Assembly: GCF_000308515.1 (NCBI RefSeq)
Contig: NZ_BAFV01000124.1
Location: forward strand, 62,001 to 126,000
Length of the DNA: 64,000 nt
From: Nocardia carnea NBRC 14403
GTDB taxonomy: Bacteria; Actinomycetota; Actinomycetes; Mycobacteriales; Mycobacteriaceae
Direction of reading: 5' to 3'
Part shown: piece after piece, positions 9,020-16,607 of the stretch
Numbering within the stretch: the stretch's first letter is position 1
Layout of the letters: each line of letters begins with the position of its first letter
The notes under the pieces: model-generated
Database searches by the model: none
What the model saw: only the letters and a program-made list of their open reading frames with translations
Told to the model about the DNA's origin: nothing
Made by a program: the position numbers and the translations under genes

Positions 9020-10153
9020 ATGACCCGGTACCTGCCGAATACGAAGAGATCCGGAACGGGCGCAGTCGAGGAGGTCCGTGCCCGTACCGAGGGTTACGCC
9101 TCGTCACCGCGCGCTCGGCGCCGGGACCGCTCGGGTGCCGCTGGGCGCACGATAGTTCGGTGGATCGCCTCGATGCTGGGTGTGCTGATCGTGCTGTTCG
9201 CCGGCGCGGCGCCGGGTTCGGCAGCTCCTGAGACGGACGCGGGGGAGTCCCGGATCGTCGATACCGCGCCGGGACCCGACGGTTTCCTCGACGTACAGGT
9301 GTACTCGGCGGCGATGAACACGACCCTCTCGGTGCAGGTGCTGCGCGCCGGTGATCCCGCCGAAGCGGCGCCGACCCTGTACCTGCTGAACGGGGCCGCC
9401 GGCGGGCACGATGCCAGCAGCTGGCATCAGAAGACCGATATCCGGGAGTTCTTCGCCGGCGAACAGGTCAATGTCGTGATACCGCTGGGCGGTTCGGGCA
9501 GTTACTTCACCGACTGGCAGAGCGATGATCCGGTGCTCGGCCGGCAGCAGTGGACGACCTTTCTGACCCGGGAACTGCCGCCCCTGATCGACGCGGAGTT
9601 CAACGGCACCGGCGTCAATGCGGCCGCCGGTATATCGATGGCGGCGACCTCGGTGTTCCAGCTGGCCCTGGCCGCCTCCGGCCGGTATGTGGCGATCGGC
9701 TCCTACAGCGGCTGTATTCGCACCTCGGATCCCATGGGCCGGGTGATGGTCCGCGCGGTGGTCGGCCGCTGGGGCGGGGATGCGTCCAATATGTGGGGCA
9801 GGTGGCCCAGCCCGGCGTGGACGGCCAACGATCCCTATCTCCACGCCGAAGAGTTCCGCGGAACCACCGTGTACGTCTCGACCGGGACCGGTCTGCCGGG
9901 GCCGCTGGAAACCCTGCAGGGTCCCGGTATCGCGGGCGATGTCGGCAAGCTCGTGGACCAGGCGGTGGTGGGTGGTGTGCTGGAGGCGGTCACCAACCAC
10001 TGTGCTCATATGCTGCGAGACCGGTTGAACGAACTGGGAATTCCTGCCGTTTTCGATCTGCGTCCGAACGGTACGCATTCGTGGGGTTATTGGGAGCAGG
10101 ATCTGTACCGGTCGTGGCCCCTGTTCCGGGATGCCTTGACACGCGGGCAGTGA
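9020..10153 (+). CDS. Antigen-85-like secreted esterase/mycolyltransferase
   Basis: 377 residues. A basic N-terminus (RARRRDRS) precedes a hydrophobic export segment (about residues 47-67, ending GSAAP). The alpha/beta hydrolase nucleophile is in GISMAA (Ser206), as in GLSMAA of Ag85. The C-terminal histidine is in THSWGYW (His353), as in the HSWxYW of Ag85. The Ag85 LDGLR loop is altered to LNGAAGGHDASSW. Family members move mycolates between trehalose and arabinogalactan in the cell wall. The ATG at 9020 has AAGGAG 5 bp upstream; GTG at 9014 is in frame but lies on the ribosome site. It follows the glycosyltransferase by 37 bp. Confidence 0.82.
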   Translation: MTRYLPNTKRSGTGAVEEVRARTEGYASSPRARRRDRSGAAGRTIVRWIASMLGVLIVLFAGAAPGSAAPETDAGESRIVDTAPGPDGFLDVQVYSAAMNTTLSVQVLRAGDPAEAAPTLYLLNGAAGGHDASSWHQKTDIREFFAGEQVNVVIPLGGSGSYFTDWQSDDPVLGRQQWTTFLTRELPPLIDAEFNGTGVNAAAGISMAATSVFQLALAASGRYVAIGSYSGCIRTSDPMGRVMVRAVVGRWGGDASNMWGRWPSPAWTANDPYLHAEEFRGTTVYVSTGTGLPGPLETLQGPGIAGDVGKLVDQAVVGGVLEAVTNHCAHMLRDRLNELGIPAVFDLRPNGTHSWGYWEQDLYRSWPLFRDALTRGQ

Positions 10154-10185
10154 GAGCGCGGCCGGTAGACCGACTGGACACTCGA

Positions 10186-10204
10186 ACATTGACTCAATGT
10201 AACG
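10186..10204 (+). promoter_or_regulatory. Palindrome upstream of the Lcp-like gene
   Basis: ACATTGactCAATGT at 10186-10200 is a perfect inverted repeat with 6-bp arms. It runs into ATGTAAC (10198-10204), the same string found in the PucR promoter elements. It lies ~112 bp before the start at 10316 and just after the Ag85-like stop, so it may mark a separate promoter for the oxygenase. Confidence 0.35.
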
Positions 10205-10315
10205 GGATCGGTATCCTTGGTGCATACCCTCGGGGGGTCGACTTTCATTCCGCCGTCGTCGGCACATTCGTGCCGACGATCTCTTGTGCCCGTCGACTAT
10301 TCGCAAGGACCGAAT

Positions 10316-11521
10316 ATGGCTGTGATCATTCCCGTCCGGCATCCCGAACTACCCCGCAAACTACCTGCGCTGCATGCCCTCGCCGCGCTACTCGGCGTCG
10401 CCGCCCCGACCCCGGCGCAATGGCAGGAACTCGGCGAGGCGCTGACACTCGGCGATCCGCCGATGGACGCCGTGGTCGACTGGATGTACCGCGACGGACT
10501 GGACGTTACCTGGCCACTGTTCGAACAGGCGCTCCGGCACGGAATCACGGAAATGCGCGATGCGCCCGCACCGCTGTGGGATTTCTTCCTCGGGGTGGAA
10601 TCACCGCCGCACTGGCTGGATCCGGAACAGTTGCGCCGGGGCGCGCGGGTCTACCGGCTGGGCGGAGTCGACGGGGTCTATGTCGCGCGCGATGTCGCAT
10701 TCCTCGGCGGCTACCTGGCCTCCGGATTCAACAAAACACTGCTCCGCACCGGGGCGCTGGAGAAGGGCCCCGCCAAACGGTTCGCCGAAACGGCCCAGTG
10801 GGCGCTGGACGTCACCGCCGAGAACGGATTACGGCCCGGCGGTCTCGGTTACCGTTCCACGATTCAGGTCCGCCTGATCCACGCGCTGGTACGACGCCGG
10901 GTCGCGACCATGCCGGACTGGCAGGGCGAGAGCTGGGGACTGCCCATCAATCAGACAGATATGGCCGCGACCCTGGTCGGTGCCTTGATCGCGCCGATAG
11001 TCGGATCCGTGCCGATGGGAATCATTGCGCCACGGCGAGATCTGGACGCCGCCGCGCATCTGGTGCGCTATGTGGGCCGGCTCATCGGTGTCCAGGACAG
11101 CTTCCTTCCCGTCGACTTCACCGACGCGGTCCGGGTGCTGTATCACACCCTCGCCGCCATCACCGACCCGGACGAGACAACGCCGCAACTGGCGGTGCCC
11201 ATGGCCGACGACCCGCTGACCTGGCATTACCGGAACTTCCCGGAGCTGCGGCGCCGGATCGCCCGAGCTCAGCACCTCTCGATCGCCGGCGCCCTGCTGG
11301 GCCCTAAGGCAATGCGCAGACTCGGTCTGCAGCCGTACATGCCGCCGTGGTATCCGCTGCTGCGGGTACCGGTGAATCTGGTCCGCTCGGGGCTGATCCG
11401 GCTGCCCGGCGGTGCGGAACGTGTGGCAGCGCACGGCCGGCGGGCGCAGGAAGCGTTCCAGCGGACGCTCACCGGATCGGATTCGGTGGTGATCGGCGAA
11501 TCGGTCGAGGGGTTCCGATGA
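10316..11521 (+). CDS. Lcp/MpaB-type DUF2236 haem oxygenase
   Basis: 401 residues matching the DUF2236 family (latex-clearing protein Lcp, MpaB). As I recall it, Lcp of Streptomyces K30 needs Arg164, Thr168 and His198, the His being a haem ligand. Here R155 (KRFAET), T159 and H189 (RLIHALV) have exactly the same +4 and +30 spacing, offset by nine. Lcp is exported through Tat, but this protein begins MAVIIPVRHPELP with no signal peptide, so it is probably cytoplasmic. The ATG at 10316 has AAGGA 7 bp upstream. Lcp cleaves double bonds of polyisoprene; other DUF2236 proteins have different or unknown substrates, so the substrate is open. Confidence 0.8.
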   Translation: MAVIIPVRHPELPRKLPALHALAALLGVAAPTPAQWQELGEALTLGDPPMDAVVDWMYRDGLDVTWPLFEQALRHGITEMRDAPAPLWDFFLGVESPPHWLDPEQLRRGARVYRLGGVDGVYVARDVAFLGGYLASGFNKTLLRTGALEKGPAKRFAETAQWALDVTAENGLRPGGLGYRSTIQVRLIHALVRRRVATMPDWQGESWGLPINQTDMAATLVGALIAPIVGSVPMGIIAPRRDLDAAAHLVRYVGRLIGVQDSFLPVDFTDAVRVLYHTLAAITDPDETTPQLAVPMADDPLTWHYRNFPELRRRIARAQHLSIAGALLGPKAMRRLGLQPYMPPWYPLLRVPVNLVRSGLIRLPGGAERVAAHGRRAQEAFQRTLTGSDSVVIGESVEGFR

Positions 11522-11558
11522 AAGGGCACGCGCTATGGGGATGCGAATGATGCTGGTA

Positions 11559-11572
11559 CACAAATTTTTGTG
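11559..11572 (+). promoter_or_regulatory. CACAAA-TT-TTTGTG inverted repeat
   Basis: A 14-bp inverted repeat with 6-bp arms and a TT centre lies between the oxygenase stop and the transglycosylase start at 11627. It is AT-rich in a GC-rich context. It could be an operator or part of a promoter; the stem is too short for a convincing terminator. Confidence 0.3.
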
Positions 11573-11626
11573 CCGAGATCAGAGGGCGGGCCCGGCCGCT
11601 GTCTCCCGGTGGGCGGGAGCGCACTG

Positions 11627-12454
11627 ATGGGCAGGCATCGGCGCCGGCGCCGGCGGGCGCTGCCCCGGATCTCGGTGGTAACGCTGACCGGTCTGCTGCC
11701 CACCGGCGTTTTCGCTGTCGCGCACCCACCGGAGGAGGTGGCCGACGTGCCGGAGTCGGATCTCGCCAGGGGCGTGAAGGGGGTGGCCGAGAACCCGAGC
11801 CCTACCCCTCGCCTCTCCGTGCCCCGGCCGCCGCCACCGGTTTTCGTACCTCTGAAGGAAGCGAAACCGGCCCCGCCGCCGCCACCTCCGCCGGTCGTCT
11901 CCGTCCCGGCTTCGGGGGTCGGGGATATCCCGGCGGTTGCGGTGGCCGCATACCGGAACAGTGCGGTTGTCCTCGGCGCCGAAAGCCCAGCCTGTGGCCT
12001 GCCGTGGACCCTGCTCGCCGGTATCGGCCGGATCGAATCGGGACATGCTTTCGGTGCCTTGGCCGACGGTGCGGGAAATCCGGTTCAGCCCATTTACGGA
12101 CCCGTACTGGACGGGACGCTGGACGGAAACGAAATAATCACCGATACCGACGACGGTTTACTGGACGGTTCCACAACCCACGATCGTGCCGTGGGCCCGA
12201 TGCAATTCATTCCGGAAACATGGGGCTACTACGCCTCGGACGGAAACGGCGACGGAGTGACGGATCCGCAGAATATCTTCGATGCGACCCTGGCCGCCGG
12301 CCGATATCTCTGCGCCGGCGGCGCGGAGCTCGACCATCGGGAGCAGTGGGAGCGAGCGATTCTGCGCTACAACAACTCTGTGGCCTATGTCGTATCGGTG
12401 CTGGCCTGGGAAGAAACGTACCGAAATGGCTCGGGACCGTCCGCTGCGGGTTGA
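11627..12454 (+). CDS. Secreted lytic transglycosylase (SLT/MltB-like)
   Basis: 275 residues. It starts with a run of arginines and a hydrophobic stretch (VVTLTGLLPTGVFAVA), an export signal. A Pro-rich linker with PPPPPPP follows, then the catalytic domain from ~residue 105. That domain shows LLAGIGRIESGHAFG with the catalytic-type Glu, AVGPMQFIPETWGYY, and the GNGDGVTDPQNIFDATLAAGRYL region typical of actinobacterial MltB-like enzymes. It cleaves peptidoglycan glycan strands to 1,6-anhydro products. The ATG at 11627 has GGGAG 7 bp upstream; GTG at 11570 is an in-frame alternative with no ribosome site. Confidence 0.88.
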   Translation: MGRHRRRRRRALPRISVVTLTGLLPTGVFAVAHPPEEVADVPESDLARGVKGVAENPSPTPRLSVPRPPPPVFVPLKEAKPAPPPPPPPVVSVPASGVGDIPAVAVAAYRNSAVVLGAESPACGLPWTLLAGIGRIESGHAFGALADGAGNPVQPIYGPVLDGTLDGNEIITDTDDGLLDGSTTHDRAVGPMQFIPETWGYYASDGNGDGVTDPQNIFDATLAAGRYLCAGGAELDHREQWERAILRYNNSVAYVVSVLAWEETYRNGSGPSAAG

Positions 12455-12472
12455 AATTCATATCCAGAAAGC

Positions 12473-12540
12473 TGATCGATCGGGTTATATACGATCACAA
12501 ACAATATCTGATCGGAAAATATCCGCGTTACGATCGGGAC
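12473..12540. repeat. AT-rich leader with repeated GATCGG-like words
   Basis: Four copies of a GATC(G/A) word occur in 68 bp: TGATCGATCGGG (12473), ACGATCAC (12491), CTGATCGGAA (12509) and ACGATCGGGAC (12530). The stretch is AT-rich and sits directly upstream of the small secreted protein gene, so it may be a multi-site operator. The pattern was found by eye only. Confidence 0.25.
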
Positions 12541-12578
12541 GTCTTCATCGGATAGCCGCGCGAAAGGTTGAGTGATTT

Positions 12579-12821
12579 ATGCGTGCTATTGCAAAAGTGG
12601 GTGCGGCCGGAGCGATGCTCGGTGGCCTGGCATTCGGAGTGGTGCCGGCGCAGGCGGCTCCGGGTATAGCGCTGGAGCCCGCGGCGGTCGTCGACCAGGC
12701 CGCCGAGCCGGCCGCTGCGCCGGGTGGTGGTGGCGGATCCAGCATCGTCAATGCCGGGTCGTCGGCCCTGTCCTGCGCGCTGTCCAGCATTTCCGGCGGT
12801 GTGTGGTGCCTGCCGGGATGA
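12579..12821 (+). CDS. Small secreted protein, Ala/Gly-rich
   Basis: 80 residues. A Sec-type signal peptide (MRAIAKVGAAGAMLGGLAFG, cleavage near AQA-AP) is followed by a ~50-residue mature part with a GGGGG run and two cysteines (SCAL, WCLPG) that could form a disulphide. No known domain. Its signal and layout resemble the 77-residue protein at 20399-20632. The start has GAAAGG upstream and a strong terminator hairpin follows, so it is probably its own transcript. Confidence 0.7.
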   Translation: MRAIAKVGAAGAMLGGLAFGVVPAQAAPGIALEPAAVVDQAAEPAAAPGGGGGSSIVNAGSSALSCALSSISGGVWCLPG

Positions 12822-12843
12822 TGTAACACCAGTTTCGCCGGTG

Positions 12844-12894
12844 CGGCGGCGGTCCGGGAATTCGTTCCCCGGCCGCCGCCGTTTCCGTTTGTTT
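12844..12894 (+). terminator. Strong intrinsic terminator after small secreted gene
   Basis: CGGCGGCGG (12844-12852) pairs with CCGCCGCCG (12873-12881), extended inward by CCGGG (12854-12858) with CCCGG (12868-12872). The descending arm is followed by TTTCCGTTTGTTT. It is 23 bp after the stop codon at 12821. Confidence 0.8.
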
Positions 12895-13022
12895 CGGTCC
12901 TGTCGCCGTGGGCGGTACCCCCGGACGTCCGGGGAGGGCTCGGTCGTTCCGGTGGTTTCCGTTGTAGGGCAACGCCCGATCATTGTGACGCTGCCGTAGC
13001 GGCTCGGGCCCCCGGTAGGTGA

Positions 13023-13355
13023 TTATCCGGTCGGTGCGCGAAAGGATGTGTGCCGCAGGTAGTGCCGGTACCGTTCGGATCGGGCACCGTAACGCGCGGC
13101 GGGTGCCTTTTCTCGCTCGGCGGTTTCGAAATAATGGAACAGGCACCGATCGGGGCCGCCGAGCGAGATACCCCGCGGCCACTCCGGATAATTCGTTTCC
13201 GCCGGCGTCGTCGCCTCCGCCGCATATCCGACCCCGTCGGTCCCGGTCCGGCAACTGTGGAACCGGTCCTGATGATGAATTCCCTGAGCTCCGTTGAGAT
13301 CTGGTGGATGCTTCGGCAGACGGTTGCGAAAAATATTTGCAGATACCTGTGACAT
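13023..13355 (-). CDS. Possible small hypothetical protein
   Basis: A minus-strand frame of 110 residues lies in an otherwise empty 632-bp gap. Its C-terminal half has plausible composition (LFHYFETAEREK, RSERYRHYLRH) and GC-rich third positions. Its N-terminal third does not, and I see no ribosome site at 13355. No homologue is recognised. It may equally be a relic or chance. Confidence 0.25.
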   Translation of the reverse strand: MSQVSANIFRNRLPKHPPDLNGAQGIHHQDRFHSCRTGTDGVGYAAEATTPAETNYPEWPRGISLGGPDRCLFHYFETAEREKAPAARYGARSERYRHYLRHTSFRAPTG

Positions 13356-13385
13356 CGCATCAAGAGCTGATCTTTCGTTGACCGT

Positions 13386-13414
13386 ATGTATCGACGCTGG
13401 ATACATTGTTGCCC
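13386..13414 (+). promoter_or_regulatory. Palindromic operator upstream of the FAD oxidoreductase
   Basis: ATGTATC-gacgctg-GATACAT (13386-13406) is a perfect inverted repeat with 7-bp arms. Its right arm continues as GGATACATTGTTGCCC (13399-13414), close to the reverse complement of the PucR promoter block (TGATACATTGTTACAT). It lies 40-68 bp before the ATG at 13454, in operator position. Confidence 0.55.
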
Positions 13415-13453
13415 ACCTGATCGGAAGCCTGATGCCAATAAGGACGTGATCCA

Positions 13454-15238
13454 ATGGCCGAATCCGAAGTCTCCCGCCGTAGTTTCGTGAAAGGTGCTGC
13501 GGCCGGTTCGATCGCAGTAGCTGCCGCGACGGCGGCAAGCAGCGGTTTGGTAGGCCTCACCAATGCCCACGCAGCCCCCACGAAGAAGAAAGTAGCCGTG
13601 CTGGGGGGCGGTATCGCCGGCCTCACCACCGCACACGAACTGGTCGAGCGCGGGTTCGAAGTCACCGTGTACGAACGACGTGCCTGGGGTGGTAAAGCGC
13701 GCAGTATCGACACACCGTTGCCGGTGGCGGGCGGCCGCAGACCACTGCCGGGCGAACACGGCTTCCGATTCTTCCCGGGCTATTACTACGCGATCCCCGA
13801 CACCATGAGCCGAATCCCTTTCGAGGGTAATGAGCGGGGTGTCCAGGACAATCTCACGGAGGCGCTCACCGCGACCGGTGCGCAGGGCGCCCCCGACATC
13901 ACCATTCCGTTCGCGCTGGACTTCAACGCGATCGGGCTGGCGGCGAATCCGCAGCGGATCCTCCGGACACTGCTCGGCGGGATGATCTGGCTGCCGAAGC
14001 TGCCGATTCCCGATCTCACCGTCCTGCTGCGGTCGCTGCTGGTCTATTTCACCAGTAGCGACGAGCGCCGGCTCGGTCAGTGGGAGCACACCTCCTTCAA
14101 AGACTTCGTGTTGATGGACGGCTCGAACCCCACCTATAGCCTGCTCATCTCCACCGTCACCCGTGCCCTGGTGGCGGCCAAGGAAGAGAAGGCCAGCGCT
14201 CGGACGATCTGCAACCAGGCCGAAGGGTTCCTGGCCGCCATCCTGCATCGCACCGACGGACGTTTCCCGGACCAGGTGCTGAACGGGCCGACCAACGAGC
14301 GGTGGTTCGACCCGTGGCTGGCCTATCTGGAGGGCCAGGGAGTGAAGTTCCAGATGGGGACCGATATCAAATCACTGGAAGTCGCCGACGGGCAGATCAA
14401 GTCGGTGAAGGCGACCACCGAATCCGGCGACAGCGATATCGAGGCCGATTGGTACGTGATGGCCTTCGCTCCGGAGCAGGTGCCGCAATTCCTGAGCCCG
14501 GAGATCCTGGAGCTGGATCCCGACCTGGAGCGGATCAAATCGCTGGAGGTCGACTGGATGAACGGTATCCAGTTCTATCTGAAGACCGATCGGCCGATCG
14601 CCCCGGGCCATATCGGCTGGATCGACTCGCCCTGGCGGCTCACCGGTATCCAGCAGGGCCAGTTCTGGGTCGACAAGTTTGCCGACACGTACGGCGATGG
14701 CAATGCCAAAGATTGCCTGTCACTGTGCATCTCGGACTGGGAGGTGCCGGGGCAGAAGGTGCGCAAGCCGGCCATGGAGTGCAGTCCGGAGGAAATCGCC
14801 AGGGAGGTCTGGCATCAGATCACGACCTCGCAGCAGGGCGAGCCATTGGTCCCCGATCTGACGGACCGGGATCTGCACTCGTGGTTCCTCGATCCCGGGT
14901 ACCGCTGGGATCCGGCCGCGGGCAAGGGAACCAACGAGGACTACCTGATGATCAACACGAAGAGCTCCTGGGAGAACCGTCCCACCGGCCCGACCAAGAT
15001 CCCGAACTTCTTCCTGGCCGGCGACTACCTGAAGACCGAGGTCGACCTCGCGACGATGGAAGGCGCCTGCGAGGGGGGTCGGTACGCGGCGAACGCCATC
15101 CTGGACGCGTCCGGCTCGGACGCGGAGAAGGCGCAGCTGTGGAAGCACCCCACGCTCCGGGAGTTCGAGGGGGCCCGTGCCCTCGATGCGCGCCGGTATG
15201 CGGCCGGTCAGCGCAACATCCTGGATTTCCCGCGGTAG
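13454..15238 (+). CDS. Tat-exported FAD amine-oxidase/phytoene-desaturase-like oxidoreductase
   Basis: 594 residues. Residues 7-14 are SRRSFVKG, a textbook twin-arginine motif, followed by an Ala-rich hydrophobic stretch to about residue 40 (NAHA-AP). The mature protein opens with VAVLGGGIAGLTTAHELVER (FAD dinucleotide fold) and then EHGFRFFPGYY. It ends with FFLAGDYLKT and MEGACEGGRYAANAI, the C-terminal FAD-binding part of the amine oxidase/carotenoid desaturase/hydroxysqualene dehydroxylase superfamily. It would fold with FAD in the cytoplasm and then leave through Tat, whose TatA and TatC are the next two genes. The substrate is unknown, possibly an isoprenoid. The start has AAGGACG 8 bp upstream. 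Confidence 0.88.
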   Translation: MAESEVSRRSFVKGAAAGSIAVAAATAASSGLVGLTNAHAAPTKKKVAVLGGGIAGLTTAHELVERGFEVTVYERRAWGGKARSIDTPLPVAGGRRPLPGEHGFRFFPGYYYAIPDTMSRIPFEGNERGVQDNLTEALTATGAQGAPDITIPFALDFNAIGLAANPQRILRTLLGGMIWLPKLPIPDLTVLLRSLLVYFTSSDERRLGQWEHTSFKDFVLMDGSNPTYSLLISTVTRALVAAKEEKASARTICNQAEGFLAAILHRTDGRFPDQVLNGPTNERWFDPWLAYLEGQGVKFQMGTDIKSLEVADGQIKSVKATTESGDSDIEADWYVMAFAPEQVPQFLSPEILELDPDLERIKSLEVDWMNGIQFYLKTDRPIAPGHIGWIDSPWRLTGIQQGQFWVDKFADTYGDGNAKDCLSLCISDWEVPGQKVRKPAMECSPEEIAREVWHQITTSQQGEPLVPDLTDRDLHSWFLDPGYRWDPAAGKGTNEDYLMINTKSSWENRPTGPTKIPNFFLAGDYLKTEVDLATMEGACEGGRYAANAILDASGSDAEKAQLWKHPTLREFEGARALDARRYAAGQRNILDFPR

Positions 15239-15255
15239 TCCATACGCGCAGTTCA

Positions 15256-15296
15256 GGTCCGGCCGCCCCGGGTCCCCTCGCCGGGCCGGCCGGACC
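15256..15296 (+). terminator. Hairpin between FAD oxidoreductase and tatA
   Basis: GGTCCGGCCG (15256-15265) pairs perfectly with CGGCCGGACC (15287-15296); CCCGG and CCGGG inside can extend the stem. There is no T-run, so it may attenuate or protect the message rather than fully terminate it. Confidence 0.55.
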
Positions 15297-15323
15297 ATCC
15301 GTCCACAATGATCGGAGGCAGCC

Positions 15324-15587
15324 ATGGGCGCGATGAGTCCTGCACACTGGCTGATAATTGTCCTGGTATTCGCCCTCTTCTTCGGCGCGAAACGCTTACC
15401 GGACGCGGCCCGCAGCCTGGGACGCTCGATGCGGATCTTCAAGACCGAAGTACAGGAAATGCACGACAAACCGGATTCGGATCCGGCCGAATCCGGCGAT
15501 ATGCCGGTCCGGCAACTGTCCGCGGCCGATAGCGCCGACCGGGTAGCGGAGGCGAAACCGATGTTGCGGGATTCGCTGCGGGCCTGA
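15324..15587 (+). CDS. tatA: Sec-independent protein translocase TatA
   Basis: 87 residues. One N-terminal membrane segment (HWLIIVLVFALFF) is followed by the TatA hinge FFGAKRLPDAARSLG with the conserved F-G and K, an amphipathic helix, and an acidic tail. TatA oligomers form the passage for folded substrates once TatBC has bound the signal peptide. The ATG at 15324 has GGAGG upstream. It sits between the Tat-signal FAD protein and tatC and is bracketed by hairpins at 15256-15296 and 15609-15643. Confidence 0.92.
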   Translation: MGAMSPAHWLIIVLVFALFFGAKRLPDAARSLGRSMRIFKTEVQEMHDKPDSDPAESGDMPVRQLSAADSADRVAEAKPMLRDSLRA

Positions 15588-15608
15588 GCGTTCCGGTGTC
15601 ATACCGGG

Positions 15609-15643
15609 CCGGGGTGCCGCCGGAGATTCCGGCGGCACCCCGG
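15609..15643 (+). terminator. Perfect 15-bp hairpin between tatA and tatC
   Basis: A 15-bp arm (15609-15623) and its exact complement (15629-15643) surround the 5-nt loop AGATT. It lies 22 bp after the tatA stop and 52 bp before the tatC start. No T-tract follows. It probably sets different tatA and tatC transcript levels. Confidence 0.65.
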
Positions 15644-15694
15644 TGATTCGCCGTGGGCGCCCCTGCGTGACACAGCACTATCCGAGGCGAGGTA

Positions 15695-16567
15695 ATGGGA
15701 ATTTTCGACGCGCTCCGCCGCGGCCGGCGGCGGACGGATCCGGACGCCACCATGCCGCTGGTCGAGCATCTGCACGAACTGCGCAGCCGGCTGCTGAAAT
15801 CACTCGCGGTCGTCGCGGTGACCACCCTGCTGGGTTTCTACTGGTACAGCCACACAGTATTCGGTATGCCCAGTCTCGGCGATACGCTACGCGAACCGTA
15901 TTGTTCGCTGCCGCCGGAGGTACGGGCGGCGATCACACCGGACGGCAGCTGCCGGCTGCTGGCCACCGGGCCGTTCGAACAGTTCGTCCTGCGCCTGAAG
16001 GTCGCGATCACCGCGGGGGTCGTACTGGCCGCGCCGGTCTGGCTGTACCAGCTGTGGGCGTTCATCACCCCCGCCCTGCGTACCGCCGAACGCAGATATT
16101 CGGTCGGTTTCACCGCCGCCGGCAGCGCGCTGTTCGCCTCCGGTGCGGTGCTGGCATATCTGGTGGTGGCGCACGCCCTGGGCTTTCTGCTCGCCATCGG
16201 CGACAATGCACAGATCACGGCGCTGAGCGGCGCCGAATACTTCGGCTTCATGATTCAGCTCCTGGTGATCTTCGGCGTCAGTTTCGAGACCCCGCTGCTC
16301 ATCGTCGGACTCAACCTGATCGGCGTGCTGGAATACCGGCGTTTGGCGGCCTGGCGTCGCGGAATCATCTTCGGGCTCTTTGTCTTCGCGGCGGTAGTAA
16401 CTCCGCAGGACCCGCTGTCCATGCTCGCGCTCGCGGGAGCACTCACGATACTGTTCGAGCTCGCCGTCCAGTTCACCCGATTCAACGATAAACGCCGGGC
16501 CCGGCGGGCGGACTCCGCGCTGCCCGACGATACGGCCGCACCTGTTCCCGACCCGGAACCGGTGTGA
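15695..16567 (+). CDS. tatC: Sec-independent protein translocase TatC
   Basis: 290 residues with six membrane segments. The N-terminal signature [11 protein letters not shown] matches the HLxELRxRL of E. coli TatC, placing the signal-binding Glu at residue 28. The first cytoplasmic loop [22 protein letters not shown] keeps the second conserved Glu. The first external loop carries [10 protein letters not shown] and [13 protein letters not shown], with two cysteines, as in other actinobacterial TatC. It is the twin-arginine receptor. With tatA just upstream and tatB at 3754-4218 the locus encodes a complete TatABC set. Confidence 0.95.
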   Translation: MGIFDALRRGRRRTDPDATMPLVEHLHELRSRLLKSLAVVAVTTLLGFYWYSHTVFGMPSLGDTLREPYCSLPPEVRAAITPDGSCRLLATGPFEQFVLRLKVAITAGVVLAAPVWLYQLWAFITPALRTAERRYSVGFTAAGSALFASGAVLAYLVVAHALGFLLAIGDNAQITALSGAEYFGFMIQLLVIFGVSFETPLLIVGLNLIGVLEYRRLAAWRRGIIFGLFVFAAVVTPQDPLSMLALAGALTILFELAVQFTRFNDKRRARRADSALPDDTAAPVPDPEPV

Positions 16568-16607
16568 GCGGGCGTCGCACCGCGAATGTCACCGGCGCGG
16601 CCCGGGC

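Noticed and set aside
9550-11307. 585-codon plus-strand frame across the Ag85-like and oxygenase genes
   Set aside because: Arg/Gly-rich shadow in another frame of two well-supported genes.
11559-11572. Intrinsic terminator after the oxygenase gene
   Set aside because: The stem is only 6 bp and AT-rich; kept as a possible operator instead.
12822-13453. A mobile element or broken gene in the 632-bp gap
   Set aside because: No terminal repeats, transposase remnants or clear homology; only a terminator, one operator and a doubtful small frame.
12980-14248. 422-codon minus-strand frame over the FAD oxidoreductase
   Set aside because: Antisense shadow; Rossmann and Tat motifs are on the plus strand.
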